This document shows, piece after piece, positions 1 through 7,594 of a stretch of DNA of 16,123 nt (the first letter of the stretch is position 1; each line of letters opens with the position of its first letter). A program made the position numbers and the translations under genes. The notes under the pieces are model-generated. The model was not told where the DNA came from. It was given only the letters and a program-made list of their open reading frames with translations, and did not search any database. The stretch covers positions 1 through 16,123 of the forward strand of contig JANPGC010000144.1 of NCBI GenBank assembly GCA_031423755.1, in the 5' to 3' direction. The stretch comes from JANMEX01 sp031423755 (lineage in GTDB: Bacteria; Pseudomonadota; Alphaproteobacteria; Rhizobiales; Rhizobiaceae).

Positions 1-20
1 GCCCGACGCTGGTGAAGTAG
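1..20 (+). CDS. purC: Possible 3' end of purC (SAICAR synthase), partial
   Basis: The first bases read in frame as P-T-L-V-K followed by a TAG at 18-20. In rhizobia purC commonly lies directly upstream of purS, and a C-terminus of this kind fits PurC as I remember it. Only five codons are visible, so the call rests on gene order and not on domain evidence. A chance open frame cannot be excluded. Confidence 0.35.
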
Positions 21-32
21 TACGGTCTCTTT

Positions 33-167
33 TCTTCTCCCCATGTCTTCCATGAGGAGAAGGTGGCGCGAAGCGCCGGATGAGGGGAAAGCGCCGCAGA
101 ATTGCGGGGTACACTCCCCTCATCTGCCTGTCGGCATCTTCTCCCCACGGAAGACGCGGGGAGAAGA
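33..167. repeat. Palindromic intergenic repeat upstream of purS
   Basis: Two inverted arms (33-87 and 116-167) flank a spacer of about 28 bp. Each arm carries a tcttctcccc block, a gtcttcc centre, a ggagaag block and an outer gatgagggg block, so each arm also contains its own small hairpin (tctcccc against ggagaag). The arms are similar but not identical; the segment between the ggagaag and gatgagggg blocks diverges. This is the general form of rhizobial intergenic palindromes (established, from memory). It lies between the putative purC end and purS, so it is probably transcribed within the pur operon and would fold in the mRNA. Confidence 0.7.
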
Positions 168-239
168 CAGATAACCACCAAATTTGTCGCCTGGCTCCAT
201 GGGTTGGGTGCAATGAAACGAAACATTCGGAACCCCGCC

Positions 240-482
240 ATGATCAAAGCCCGCGTCACCGTAACACTGAAAAACGGCGTCCTCGACCCGCAAGGCAAAG
301 CCATCGAAGGCGCGCTCGGCACGCTGGGTTTCGAAGGCATCGGCTCCGTACGCCAAGGCAAGGTGTTTGATGTGGTGCTGGAGCATGACGACAAGGGGCG
401 TGCAGAGGCGGACTTGATGGCCATGTGCGAAAAGCTGCTGGCGAATATGGTGGTTGAGGATTTTGCTTTCGAATTGAAGTGA
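240..482 (+). CDS. purS: Phosphoribosylformylglycinamidine synthase subunit PurS
   Basis: An 80-aa protein of the usual PurS length. PurS is the small dimeric scaffold that docks PurQ to PurL and helps pass ammonia between them in the three-subunit FGAM synthase, which converts FGAR, glutamine and ATP to FGAM in the cytoplasm. The family pattern is visible: K-A-R-V-x-V at the first strand, LDPQGKAIEGAL at residues 16-27, and a G-F-x-G-I-x-x-V-R-Q-G-K block before the second helix. The open frame extends upstream to 102, but that extension lies in the palindromic repeat and is not PurS-like. The ATG at 240 gives the canonical N-terminus. It is followed 47 nt later by purQ. Confidence 0.95.
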   Translation: MIKARVTVTLKNGVLDPQGKAIEGALGTLGFEGIGSVRQGKVFDVVLEHDDKGRAEADLMAMCEKLLANMVVEDFAFELK

Positions 483-529
483 GCAAACTCAATACGATCC
501 AACGATAGAAGAATTCAGGAATACCGCCC

Positions 530-1198
530 ATGAAATCCGCAGTCGTCCTCCTCCCCGGCCTCAACCGCGACCGCGACATGATTGCGGCTTTGACCAAGAT
601 TGGTGGCAAAGCGCCGGTCACAGTCTGGCAGACGGACACGAGCGTTCCCGATGTCGACCTCATCGTCATTCCCGGCGGCTTTTCCTATGGCGACTATCTC
701 CGCTGCGGCGCGATTGCCGCCCGCTCGCCGGTGATGCGGGCGGTGAAGGAGAAGGCAGACAAGGGCGTGATGGTGATCGGCGTCTGCAACGGTTTCCAGA
801 TATTGCTCGAGGCAGGCATGCTGCCCGGCGCGCTGATGCGCAACACATCGCTGAAATTCGTTTGCCGCGAGATCAAGCTCTCGGTCGCCAACGCCAACAC
901 CGCCTTCACCAAGACCTACCATCCGGGCCAGATCATCCGCTGCCCGGTAGCCCATCATGACGGCAATTATTTCACCGACCCCGAGACGCTGGCAAAGCTT
1001 GAGGGCAATGGTCAAGTCCTATTCCGCTACGCCGACGGCACAAACCCCAACGGCTCGATCAACGACATCGCCGGCATCATGAATGAACGCGGCAACGTGC
1101 TCGGCCTGATGCCGCATCCAGAGAACCTGATCGAAGCCGCACACGGCGGCACCGACGGACGAGGTCTGTTTGCATCAGCGCTGGGAATGGCGGCATGA
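530..1198 (+). CDS. purQ: Phosphoribosylformylglycinamidine synthase subunit PurQ (glutaminase)
   Basis: A 222-aa class I glutamine amidotransferase. It hydrolyses glutamine and feeds the ammonia to PurL within the FGAM synthase complex. The triad is visible: the nucleophile Cys86 in GVCNGFQ, and His196 and Glu198 in the MPHPEN motif near the C-terminus. The N-terminal LLPGLNRDRD segment and the PGGFSYGDYLRCG oxyanion-strand region (residues 48-60) are typical of PurQ. The length fits the stand-alone subunit used by organisms with PurS. The stop TGA overlaps the start of the next gene (ATGA, 1195-1198), which suggests translational coupling to the lipoprotein. Confidence 0.97.
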   Translation: MKSAVVLLPGLNRDRDMIAALTKIGGKAPVTVWQTDTSVPDVDLIVIPGGFSYGDYLRCGAIAARSPVMRAVKEKADKGVMVIGVCNGFQILLEAGMLPGALMRNTSLKFVCREIKLSVANANTAFTKTYHPGQIIRCPVAHHDGNYFTDPETLAKLEGNGQVLFRYADGTNPNGSINDIAGIMNERGNVLGLMPHPENLIEAAHGGTDGRGLFASALGMAA

Positions 1199-1575
1199 AG
1201 TGGAAGATCGCAGTCACTCTCTCTGCAGCGCTGCTCACCGCCTGCACTCCAAAACCCAAGGTGACGCTGGTTAGGCCATCATCGCAAGCGATTGCCGTGG
1301 CAACGCTGCAGAAGGTCAACACACAGGCGCATGATTGCTGGATGACCGACAAGGCGTTCAAGGCCTACGGACTGGTCCCCGAACTCGACACCACCGGCAC
1401 CCCGCGCATTCTGGTGATCCCCAAGGGCAAGCCGCAGTTCCTACCCAAACTCGTTATCGCCTCCAACGGCCGGTCCGTCAGCACTTTCGGCCCCCTCGCC
1501 GAAGGCCCCCTTGCCCCGCGCATCAATGCCGATGTGGCAAGATGGGCATCGGGCGCAACGGGCTGCGCGGCTTGA
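1195..1575 (+). CDS. Small putative lipoprotein, unknown function
   Basis: A 126-aa protein with a lipoprotein signal: basic M-K-W-K start, a hydrophobic stretch, and the lipobox L-T-A-C with Cys17 as the lipidated residue. The mature part contains two more cysteines, Cys48 and Cys124, which could form a periplasmic disulfide (inference). I recognise no domain. The start codon overlaps the purQ stop in an ATGA junction, so it is almost certainly translated from the pur mRNA. The Pr6Pr membrane-protein gene begins 6 nt after its stop. An envelope protein here has no obvious link to purine synthesis; it may be a passenger that uses the pur promoter. Confidence 0.8.
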   Translation: MKWKIAVTLSAALLTACTPKPKVTLVRPSSQAIAVATLQKVNTQAHDCWMTDKAFKAYGLVPELDTTGTPRILVIPKGKPQFLPKLVIASNGRSVSTFGPLAEGPLAPRINADVARWASGATGCAA

Positions 1576-1580
1576 CCCCG

Positions 1581-2207
1581 ATGCGCAAACTGCTGCCAAG
1601 ACTTGGCTTTGCCATCGGCGGATTTGCCGTGATTCTGCAAATCTTCCTGACTGTCAACTCGCGGATGGCCGCCGGCGACAGTCTGTTTCAAGCGCTGACT
1701 TTCTTCTTTTCCTTCTTCACCATCCTCATCAACATCGCGGCACTCTTCGTCTATGCGGCCCACCTGTTTCCGGGCCGGTTCACGCTGTTCGCCAGCCCGT
1801 TGATGCGCGGAACCATCGCCGTCGCCATCGCCGTCGTCGGCCTTGTCTATGCGACAGTTTTGGCAGGCATCTGGCAACCGCAAGGTCTGTTCTGGCTATG
1901 CGACACGCTGTTGCATTATGTGGCACCGGTTGTTTATGTCGCCTGGTGGATCACCAGCGGGCGCAGCGGCACGCTCGCCTATGCCGACGTGCCGAAGATG
2001 CTGGCGTTTCCGCTGGTCTACTGCGCCTATGCCGTCGTGCGCGGGCTGACCACCGGCAGATATGCCTATCCGTTTCTTGACGTCGACACACTCGGCGGCG
2101 GCAAGGTGATCATCAATGCGATCATCGTCGCCGCGCTGTTTCTCCTCTTTTCGATCGCCGCCATCGCCTATGACGGCAGGTTCCCCGCGCCTGCGCAAAC
2201 GCTCTGA
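1581..2207 (+). CDS. Pr6Pr family six-helix membrane protein
   Basis: A 208-aa integral membrane protein with about six hydrophobic helices (roughly residues 8-25, 36-60, 76-97, 104-124, 139-154, 175-197). The pattern FFTILINIAAL (46-56), LLHYVAPVVYVAWW (110-123) and FPLVYCAYAVVRG (143-155) matches the bacterial Pr6Pr family, distant relatives of the eukaryotic AIG1/ADTRP lipid hydrolases. In those, a membrane Thr and a His are catalytic; Thr47 and His112 here sit in comparable conserved segments, but that equivalence is inference. The frame is open upstream to 1335 inside the lipoprotein gene. The ATG at 1581 gives a normal N-terminus and lies 6 nt after the previous stop. purL follows 12 nt later. 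Confidence 0.8.
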   Translation: MRKLLPRLGFAIGGFAVILQIFLTVNSRMAAGDSLFQALTFFFSFFTILINIAALFVYAAHLFPGRFTLFASPLMRGTIAVAIAVVGLVYATVLAGIWQPQGLFWLCDTLLHYVAPVVYVAWWITSGRSGTLAYADVPKMLAFPLVYCAYAVVRGLTTGRYAYPFLDVDTLGGGKVIINAIIVAALFLLFSIAAIAYDGRFPAPAQTL

Positions 2208-2219
2208 GACAAGTGCAAA

Positions 2220-4433
2220 ATGACCATCCGCAACAGCTTCCCCATCACTCCTGAACTTATCGCCTCGCATGGCCTGAAACCGGACGAATACCAGCGCATC
2301 CTCGCCCTGATCGGCCGCGAGCCGACCTACACCGAGCTCGGCATTTTCTCGGCAATGTGGAACGAGCATTGCTCGTACAAATCCTCCAAGAAATGGCTGA
2401 AAACGCTGCCGACCACGGGCCCGCAGGTGATCCTTGGGCCGGGAGAGAACGCTGGCGTGGTTGATATCGGCGATGGCGATTGCGTGGTGTTCAAGATGGA
2501 GAGCCACAACCACCCGTCTTACATCGAGCCCTATCAAGGCGCAGCGACGGGCGTCGGCGGCATTTTGCGCGATGTATTCACCATGGGCGCACGCCCGATT
2601 GCGGCGATGAACGCGCTGCGGTTTGGCGACCCGAGCCACCCGAAGACCAAGCATCTGGTAAACGGCGTGGTCGCCGGTGTCGGCGGCTATGGCAATGCTT
2701 TCGGTGTTCCTGTGGTCGGCGGTGAAGTCGAGTTTGATCCAAGCTACAATGGCAATTGCCTCGTCAACGCCTTTGCCGCAGGCCTTGCCAAAACCGATGG
2801 CATCTTCCTCTCCATCGCCAAGGGCGTCGGTCTGCCGGTCGTTTACCTCGGCGCAAAAACCGGCCGCGACGGCGTCGGTGGCGCAACGATGGCCTCTGCG
2901 GAGTTTGACGACTCGATCGAGGAGAAGCGCCCGACCGTGCAGGTCGGCGATCCTTTCACCGAAAAGTGCCTGTTGGAAGCCTGCCTTGAACTGATGGCCT
3001 CCGGTGCAGTCATAGCCATTCAGGACATGGGCGCGGCGGGCCTGACCTGCTCTGCCGTCGAAATGGGTGCCAAGGGCGACCTTGGCATTGCGCTCGATCT
3101 AGACAAGGTTCCGGTGCGCGAGACCTCGATGAGCGCCTACGAGATGATGCTGTCGGAAAGCCAGGAGCGGATGCTCATGGTGCTGAAACCCGAGCTGGAA
3201 CAGGTTGCCGAAGCCATCTTCCGCAAATGGGGCCTCGAACTCGCCATCGTCGGCCACACAACAGACGATCTCCGCTTCCGTGTCATCCATCAGGGCGAGG
3301 AAGTCGCGAACTTGCCGATCAAGGAACTCGGTGACGAAGCGCCGGAATATGACCGGCCATGGGTGGAATCAAAGAAGCCCGCGCTGCTGGCCACCGATGA
3401 CATTCCGCAAGCTGATATCGCAGACGCATTGCTCAAGCTGGTCGGTTCGCCGAACCAGGCCTCGCGCCGTTGGGTTTGGGAACAGTATGACACGCTGATC
3501 CAGGGCAACTCACTGCAATTGCCCGGCGGCGATGCAGGCGTTGTCCGCGTCGAGGGTCATGCCACCAAAGCGCTCGCCTTCTCGTCCGATGTCACACCGC
3601 GCTATTGCCAAGCCGATCCGTTCGAGGGCGGCAAGCAGGCAGTGGCCGAATGCTGGCGAAATCTGACCGCCACAGGCGCGCTGCCGCTCGCCGCCACCGA
3701 CAATCTGAACTTCGGCAATCCGGAACGCCCGGAAATCATGGGTCAACTGGTCGGCGCAATCAAAGGCATTGGCGAAGCCTGCCGCGCACTCGATTTCCCG
3801 ATCGTCTCCGGCAACGTCTCGCTCTACAATGAGACCAACGGCACCGGCATCCTGCCAACGCCGACCATCGGCGGCGTCGGGCTGATTGACGACTGGTCGA
3901 AGATGGCACGGATTGCATTTGCCAATGAGGGCGAATGCATCCTGCTCGTCGGCGCGCCCGACTCATGGGGCACCCATCTTGGCCAGTCCATCTACCTGCG
4001 CGACATCCATGGCCGCACCGATGGCCCTGCCCCACAGGTTGATCTTATTGCAGAGCGCAAGGCCGGAGATTTTGTCCGTAAGCTCATCCGCGAAGGCGCA
4101 GCGACGGCAGTGCACGACTGTTCGGATGGTGGGCTGGCACTGGCCGTCGCCGAGATGGCAATGGCCTCCGGCATTGGCGCGAGCGTCAACCAGCTGAACG
4201 ATCACGATCCGATTCCGGTGTTCTTCGGCGAAGATCAGGGCCGCTATGTCGTCACGATCCGGCGCGACGACCTCGATGGCGTTCAGGAGGCGGCAGAAGA
4301 GGCTGGCGTCTTTGCGCCGTGGATCGGCAACACTGGCGGCAGCGCATTGAAACTCGGCGATGCCCGCGCGATAATGGTGCAAGAATTGAAACGGGCCCAC
4401 GAATCATGGTTCCCTGATTTCATGAATTCCTGA
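2220..4433 (+). CDS. purL: Phosphoribosylformylglycinamidine synthase subunit PurL
   Basis: A 737-aa small-type PurL, the ATP-dependent synthetase subunit of the PurSQL complex, making FGAM in step 4 of IMP biosynthesis. Visible motifs include WNEHCSYKSSKKWL (47-60, with His50 and nucleotide-site residues), the GPGENAG loop (73-79), ESHNHPS (94-100), GGATMASAEFD, QDMGAAGLTCS and ESQERM, followed by a second AIR-synthase-like half with DNLNFGNPE and VSGNVSLYNE. The length is normal for the stand-alone subunit and well short of the fused enterobacterial PurL of about 1,300 residues. The gene sits 12 nt after the membrane-protein gene and 13 nt before bolA, so the operon appears continuous. Confidence 0.98.
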   Translation: MTIRNSFPITPELIASHGLKPDEYQRILALIGREPTYTELGIFSAMWNEHCSYKSSKKWLKTLPTTGPQVILGPGENAGVVDIGDGDCVVFKMESHNHPSYIEPYQGAATGVGGILRDVFTMGARPIAAMNALRFGDPSHPKTKHLVNGVVAGVGGYGNAFGVPVVGGEVEFDPSYNGNCLVNAFAAGLAKTDGIFLSIAKGVGLPVVYLGAKTGRDGVGGATMASAEFDDSIEEKRPTVQVGDPFTEKCLLEACLELMASGAVIAIQDMGAAGLTCSAVEMGAKGDLGIALDLDKVPVRETSMSAYEMMLSESQERMLMVLKPELEQVAEAIFRKWGLELAIVGHTTDDLRFRVIHQGEEVANLPIKELGDEAPEYDRPWVESKKPALLATDDIPQADIADALLKLVGSPNQASRRWVWEQYDTLIQGNSLQLPGGDAGVVRVEGHATKALAFSSDVTPRYCQADPFEGGKQAVAECWRNLTATGALPLAATDNLNFGNPERPEIMGQLVGAIKGIGEACRALDFPIVSGNVSLYNETNGTGILPTPTIGGVGLIDDWSKMARIAFANEGECILLVGAPDSWGTHLGQSIYLRDIHGRTDGPAPQVDLIAERKAGDFVRKLIREGAATAVHDCSDGGLALAVAEMAMASGIGASVNQLNDHDPIPVFFGEDQGRYVVTIRRDDLDGVQEAAEEAGVFAPWIGNTGGSALKLGDARAIMVQELKRAHESWFPDFMNS

Positions 4434-4446
4434 AAGGAATCAATCG

Positions 4447-4680
4447 ATGGCCATGCAAGCCGACGAAATCGCTAAACTGATCAAGGACGCCATTCCCGAT
4501 GCAAAAGTGACCATCCGCGACCTGGCGGGCGACGGTGACCACTATGCCGCCGAGGTCGTGGCCGAAAGCTTCCGCGGCAAGAGCCGTGTGCAGCAGCACC
4601 AGCTGGTATATCAGGCGCTGAAAGGAAACATGGGCGGCGTCCTGCATGCGCTGGCGCTACAAACTTCCATACCGCAATAA
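4447..4680 (+). CDS. bolA: BolA/IbaG-family iron-sulfur partner protein
   Basis: A 77-aa BolA-like protein. Such proteins pair with CGFS monothiol glutaredoxins to hold a bridged [2Fe-2S] cluster used in iron sensing and Fe-S trafficking. The C-terminal family signature is visible as VQQHQLVYQAL (48-58), where His51 is the invariant histidine expected to ligate the cluster, and the protein begins with the usual short helix (DEIAKLIKDAIPDAKV). A ribosome binding site (aaaggaa) precedes the ATG, and purL ends 13 nt upstream. The likely partner grxD lies about 1.2 kb downstream, separated here by two unrelated genes. IbaG and BolA subgroups were not separated by alignment. Confidence 0.92.
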   Translation: MAMQADEIAKLIKDAIPDAKVTIRDLAGDGDHYAAEVVAESFRGKSRVQQHQLVYQALKGNMGGVLHALALQTSIPQ

Positions 4681-4703
4681 ATTCCTTTTGACGGGGACCG
4701 GGC

Positions 4704-4931
4704 ATGACCACACTGGGTGATTTCTTCAAAGGCGTCGTTGAAGACACGCTGAAGGACCTTTTGAACAAGACAACGCGCAAAGTCTCGCGCCGCAAGCGCC
4801 GCCGCACGGCGACCACAGGCACCGCGGCGACATTGCGCAAGATAGAGAAGCTGCTGAATCCTGCCAAGAAGCAGACCAGCCGCAAGGCGACCTCTCGCGC
4901 GAGATCAAAAGTGAAGCGGCGCATCTATTGA
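4704..4931 (+). CDS. Small, very basic hypothetical protein
   Basis: A 75-aa protein that I do not recognise. The N-terminal third (residues 1-24) could form an amphipathic helix (LGDFFKGVVEDTLKDLL). The remainder is dominated by Lys and Arg, including the run RRKRRR near residue 30, and ends in KVKRRIY. This suggests binding to nucleic acid or to an acidic membrane surface, but nothing more can be said. A ggggac purine tract lies about 10 nt before the ATG. It starts 23 nt after bolA on the same strand, so it may be the last gene of the pur-bolA transcript. Its 3' end overlaps by 7 bp the restored 3' end of the convergent glycosidase pseudogene. Confidence 0.65.
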   Translation: MTTLGDFFKGVVEDTLKDLLNKTTRKVSRRKRRRTATTGTAATLRKIEKLLNPAKKQTSRKATSRARSKVKRRIY

Positions 4932-5737
4932 GGGTGCTCCGGCTCTTCAAAAACCGCTACAATTGGTCCCACCGGGTAACCGCCGCCTTGAATGGTTGAA
5001 TCACTTCCATACAAAGCCGACACAACCCCATCAAAATAAAGCGCATTTTAGCAGTTGAGCTGATCGCGGAAGAGCCGTGCGAATTTGCCAAAACTGACTG
5101 GATCGCGCGAGATGGCAAAGACAGCGCCGCCATCCTGGTCAATCCCGACGCCATTGCGGACGTTGCGTGAGTTGCCATCCGGCTCGAAACGCGGATGGAT
5201 CGTGCCGTCAATGACCAACATCGGACCTGACTGCGTTGCAAATTCGACAACCCTTGGCGACACCAGATAGGTATCGGTCGAAGTGACGAAAGGCTGGCCG
5301 CCGGAATAAATGCCAAACACGCCGTTTGGCTTCATGAAAAAATTGCCCTCTCCTGATCCTGTCTGAAGCGGCGCAAAGCGATGCTGATCGGCGATGAACA
5401 GCCCGACAGGCGACAAATCCTCGTGATACATGCCTGCATTCATCGTGAACAGCATCGGGCGGCCCTCGCCGCGCATGGAGGCGGCAAACCGGTCAAGGCT
5501 GCGCCATGGCGTGCCGGATTTGTCATTTAGGTGCAGCTCAACGCGATGGGTCGCCGTATCGACGGTGCACACGATGAACGCGGCAGATTCGAACGAAGTG
5601 TCGGCGCAGCCAGCAGGCAGAACCGCCTCGGATTGTGTAGAGACTGGGTTGGAACTTTGCAAAAAGTATATGGCAACGGCTGCAATGACCGCCACAACGA
5701 CCAGCAGCAAAGCAAGAACTACGCGATTCCGGTTCAC
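4925..5737 (-). pseudogene. Phosphodiester glycosidase (NAGPA/DUF2233-like), broken by one in-frame TAA
   Basis: The uninterrupted part (5737 down to the TAA at 5050-5048) encodes 229 aa: a GTG start, an N-terminal membrane anchor (residues 5-26) and a NAGPA-like domain with MFTMNAGMYHEDLSPVGLFI, FFMKPNGVFGI, TQSGPMLVIDG and a final DPVSFGKFARLFRD segment. Translation continues in the same frame past the TAA for 40 more codons to a TAG at 4925-4927. That part reads NALYFDGVVSALYG and then GGGYPVGPIVAV, the expected C-terminal core of the family. No frameshift is needed: a single codon, probably once AAA or similar, became TAA. The 229-aa product would lack the YFDG strand and is probably inactive. 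Alternatives are a sequencing error or stop readthrough. The gene is divergent from grxD. Confidence 0.8.
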
Positions 5738-5871
5738 AATGCGTCAATCCAATAGGCAGAAGTTTCTGCTCCAACCAACCACCCATGCATCTTGTCTTGT
5801 GCAGTGCAAAAGTTTATCTCTACGACATGCGCATTCATCGGGCCTTGAACCCGTTAGATAAGGAAACTGCC

Positions 5872-6207
5872 ATGACCGCCATTCATGATTTCATCGACAA
5901 TGAAGTGAAGTCCAACGATGTTGTCCTTTTCATGAAAGGCACGCCGGGCTTTCCCCAGTGCGGCTTTTCCGGTCAGGTCGTTCAGATTCTTGATCACCTC
6001 GGCGTTGACTACAAAGGCATAAACGTTTTGACCTCGGATGACTTGCGTAACGGCATCAAGGATTACGCCAACTGGCCGACCATCCCGCAGCTTTACGTCA
6101 AAGGCGAATTCGTCGGCGGCTGCGACATCGTCCGTGAAATGTTCCAGCAACAGGAACTGCAGGATTTCATGACCGAGAAAGGCGTCGCGCTGAAGGGCGC
6201 TGCCTGA
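5872..6207 (+). CDS. grxD: Monothiol glutaredoxin, CGFS type (Grx4)
   Basis: A 111-aa CGFS glutaredoxin. The family binds a glutathione-coordinated [2Fe-2S] cluster and delivers it to target proteins, or shares it with BolA. The CGFS active site is at residues 30-33, preceded by MKGTPGFPQ, and the glutathione-binding WPTIPQLYVKG (68-78) and GGCDI (82-86) motifs are intact. The frame is open upstream to 5785, but the ATG at 5872 gives the standard MTAIHDFIDNEV start and has an aaggaaa ribosome binding site. A weak promoter-like pair (ttgtct 5792-5797, ttatct 5814-5819, 16-bp spacer) lies upstream. A hairpin terminator follows at 6256. Confidence 0.96.
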   Translation: MTAIHDFIDNEVKSNDVVLFMKGTPGFPQCGFSGQVVQILDHLGVDYKGINVLTSDDLRNGIKDYANWPTIPQLYVKGEFVGGCDIVREMFQQQELQDFMTEKGVALKGAA

Positions 6208-6255
6208 GCTAGCTCCATTATCTGCTGACCCCGGCGCGACCGGGATCATTTCCAA

Positions 6256-6279
6256 GCGTCGGCATCTTCCGGCGCTTTT
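6256..6279 (+). terminator. Intrinsic terminator of grxD
   Basis: A 7-bp stem (gcgtcgg 6256-6262 with ccggcgc 6269-6275, including one G-U pair) closes a 6-nt loop and is followed by tttt, then ccc and a further run of T. It sits 49 nt after the grxD stop and 26 nt before the transporter start, separating the two transcription units. Confidence 0.7.
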
Positions 6280-6304
6280 CCCGTTTTTTGAAAGCATTTC
6301 CATC

Positions 6305-7555
6305 ATGAATGCACCCATAAGAAATCCTGAACAATCAGCCCCCGCATTTGCCATAGGCCGTGGCGAATTCATCGCCATGATCGCCGCAATGATGGCGATC
6401 AACGCGCTGGCCATCGATGTCATGCTGCCTGGCATGCAGGAAATCGGCGCAAGCCTTGGCGAACCGGACGAAAACAAGCGCCAGTTGATAATCACCGCGT
6501 ACCTCCTCGGCTTCAGCGTGATGCAGCTTGTCTTCGGGCCGTTGTCTGACAGATTCGGCCGCCGCGGCCCGCTTGCAGCCGGCATTGCCGTCTATGTTCT
6601 TGCCGCAGTCGGCGCCATCTTTGTGCCAACCTTCGCGCCGCTTCTTGGCCTTCGTTTCATTCAAGGCATGGGCGCAGCCGCGACACGCGTGATTGCCGTC
6701 GCAATCGTCCGCGATGTTTTCGGCGGCAGGCAGATGGCGGAAATCATGTCGGTGGTGATGACCGTCTTCATGGTCATGCCAGTGATCGCGCCATCGCTTG
6801 GCCAAGGAATCATGCTGTTTGGCGAATGGCATTTGGTGTTCGTGTTCATGGCGGTGATTGCAGCGGCAATCCTCGTTTGGATGTGGACCCGGTTGCCTGA
6901 GACACTGAAAAAAGAGAGCCGCCGTCAGCTGACACTCTCTTCAGTGGCGACCGGCTTCAAGGTCGTCATGACCAATCGCATTTCGCTTTGGTACACTTTG
7001 GCAATGGCCATTGTGATGGGCGCGCTGTTCGGCTTCATCAACTCGGCACAGCAGATCTATGTCGGCATTTACGGACTTGGTGTCTGGTTCCCTGTTGTGT
7101 TCGCTCTGGTTGCCGGCCTGATGTCGGTCGCTTCTTTCGCCAACTCCAAGCTGGTCATGAAATACGGCATGCGCCGCATGTCGCACGGCGCGCTCATTGG
7201 CTTCATAACCGTTTCGTCGATCCTCGCGATCTACGCAGCATTCGGCGCTGTGCCATTCGCCGTCTTTCTCACGCTCTTTGCGATGGCGATGATTTTCTTC
7301 GGCATGATCGGTTCAAACCTGACATCCATCGCCATGGAGCCGCTCGGCGCGCTGGCCGGCACGGCTTCGTCCGTTCAGGGCTTTATCCAGACCATGTTCG
7401 GCGCCGTGGCCGGAGCGCTGATCGGACAGGCGTTTGATGGAACCGTGTTTCCGATTTCGCTAGGGTTTGCGCTGCTTGGTATCACCGCAATTTGCTGCGT
7501 TTTGATCGCGGAAAAGGGGCGGCTGTTCGGCGTCGGTTCCGGCACCCCGGCCTGA
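6305..7555 (+). CDS. MFS transporter, Bcr/CflA-type drug efflux
   Basis: A 416-aa inner-membrane protein with a 12-helix hydrophobicity pattern, the normal length of the drug:H+ antiporter-1 group. MFS motif A is visible between helices 2 and 3 as GPLSDRFGRRG (78-88). The first helix ends in AIDVMLPGM (36-44), corresponding to the conserved acidic D-x-x-L-P of Bcr/CflA proteins. RFIQGMGAA and the helix-5 segment MPVIAPSLGQ are typical of antiporters. The likely role is proton-driven export of small toxic compounds; the substrate cannot be read from sequence. The ATG at 6305 has no strong ribosome binding site. It is preceded by a terminator and ends 39 nt from the convergent methyltransferase gene, so it is likely monocistronic. 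Confidence 0.9.
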   Translation: MNAPIRNPEQSAPAFAIGRGEFIAMIAAMMAINALAIDVMLPGMQEIGASLGEPDENKRQLIITAYLLGFSVMQLVFGPLSDRFGRRGPLAAGIAVYVLAAVGAIFVPTFAPLLGLRFIQGMGAAATRVIAVAIVRDVFGGRQMAEIMSVVMTVFMVMPVIAPSLGQGIMLFGEWHLVFVFMAVIAAAILVWMWTRLPETLKKESRRQLTLSSVATGFKVVMTNRISLWYTLAMAIVMGALFGFINSAQQIYVGIYGLGVWFPVVFALVAGLMSVASFANSKLVMKYGMRRMSHGALIGFITVSSILAIYAAFGAVPFAVFLTLFAMAMIFFGMIGSNLTSIAMEPLGALAGTASSVQGFIQTMFGAVAGALIGQAFDGTVFPISLGFALLGITAICCVLIAEKGRLFGVGSGTPA

Positions 7556-7594
7556 TGCAATCATAAAGCAATTTACACCAAGACCGCCGCGCTG

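Noticed and set aside
256..1015. Long minus-strand open frames opposite purS and purQ
   Set aside because: These are high-GC antisense shadows of well-identified genes with no protein-family signal.
4957..5316. 119-residue minus-strand open frame suggesting a frameshift in the glycosidase gene
   Set aside because: Its residues show no family pattern. The true C-terminus is in the same frame as the upstream part, beyond one TAA, so a nonsense change and not a frameshift explains the break.
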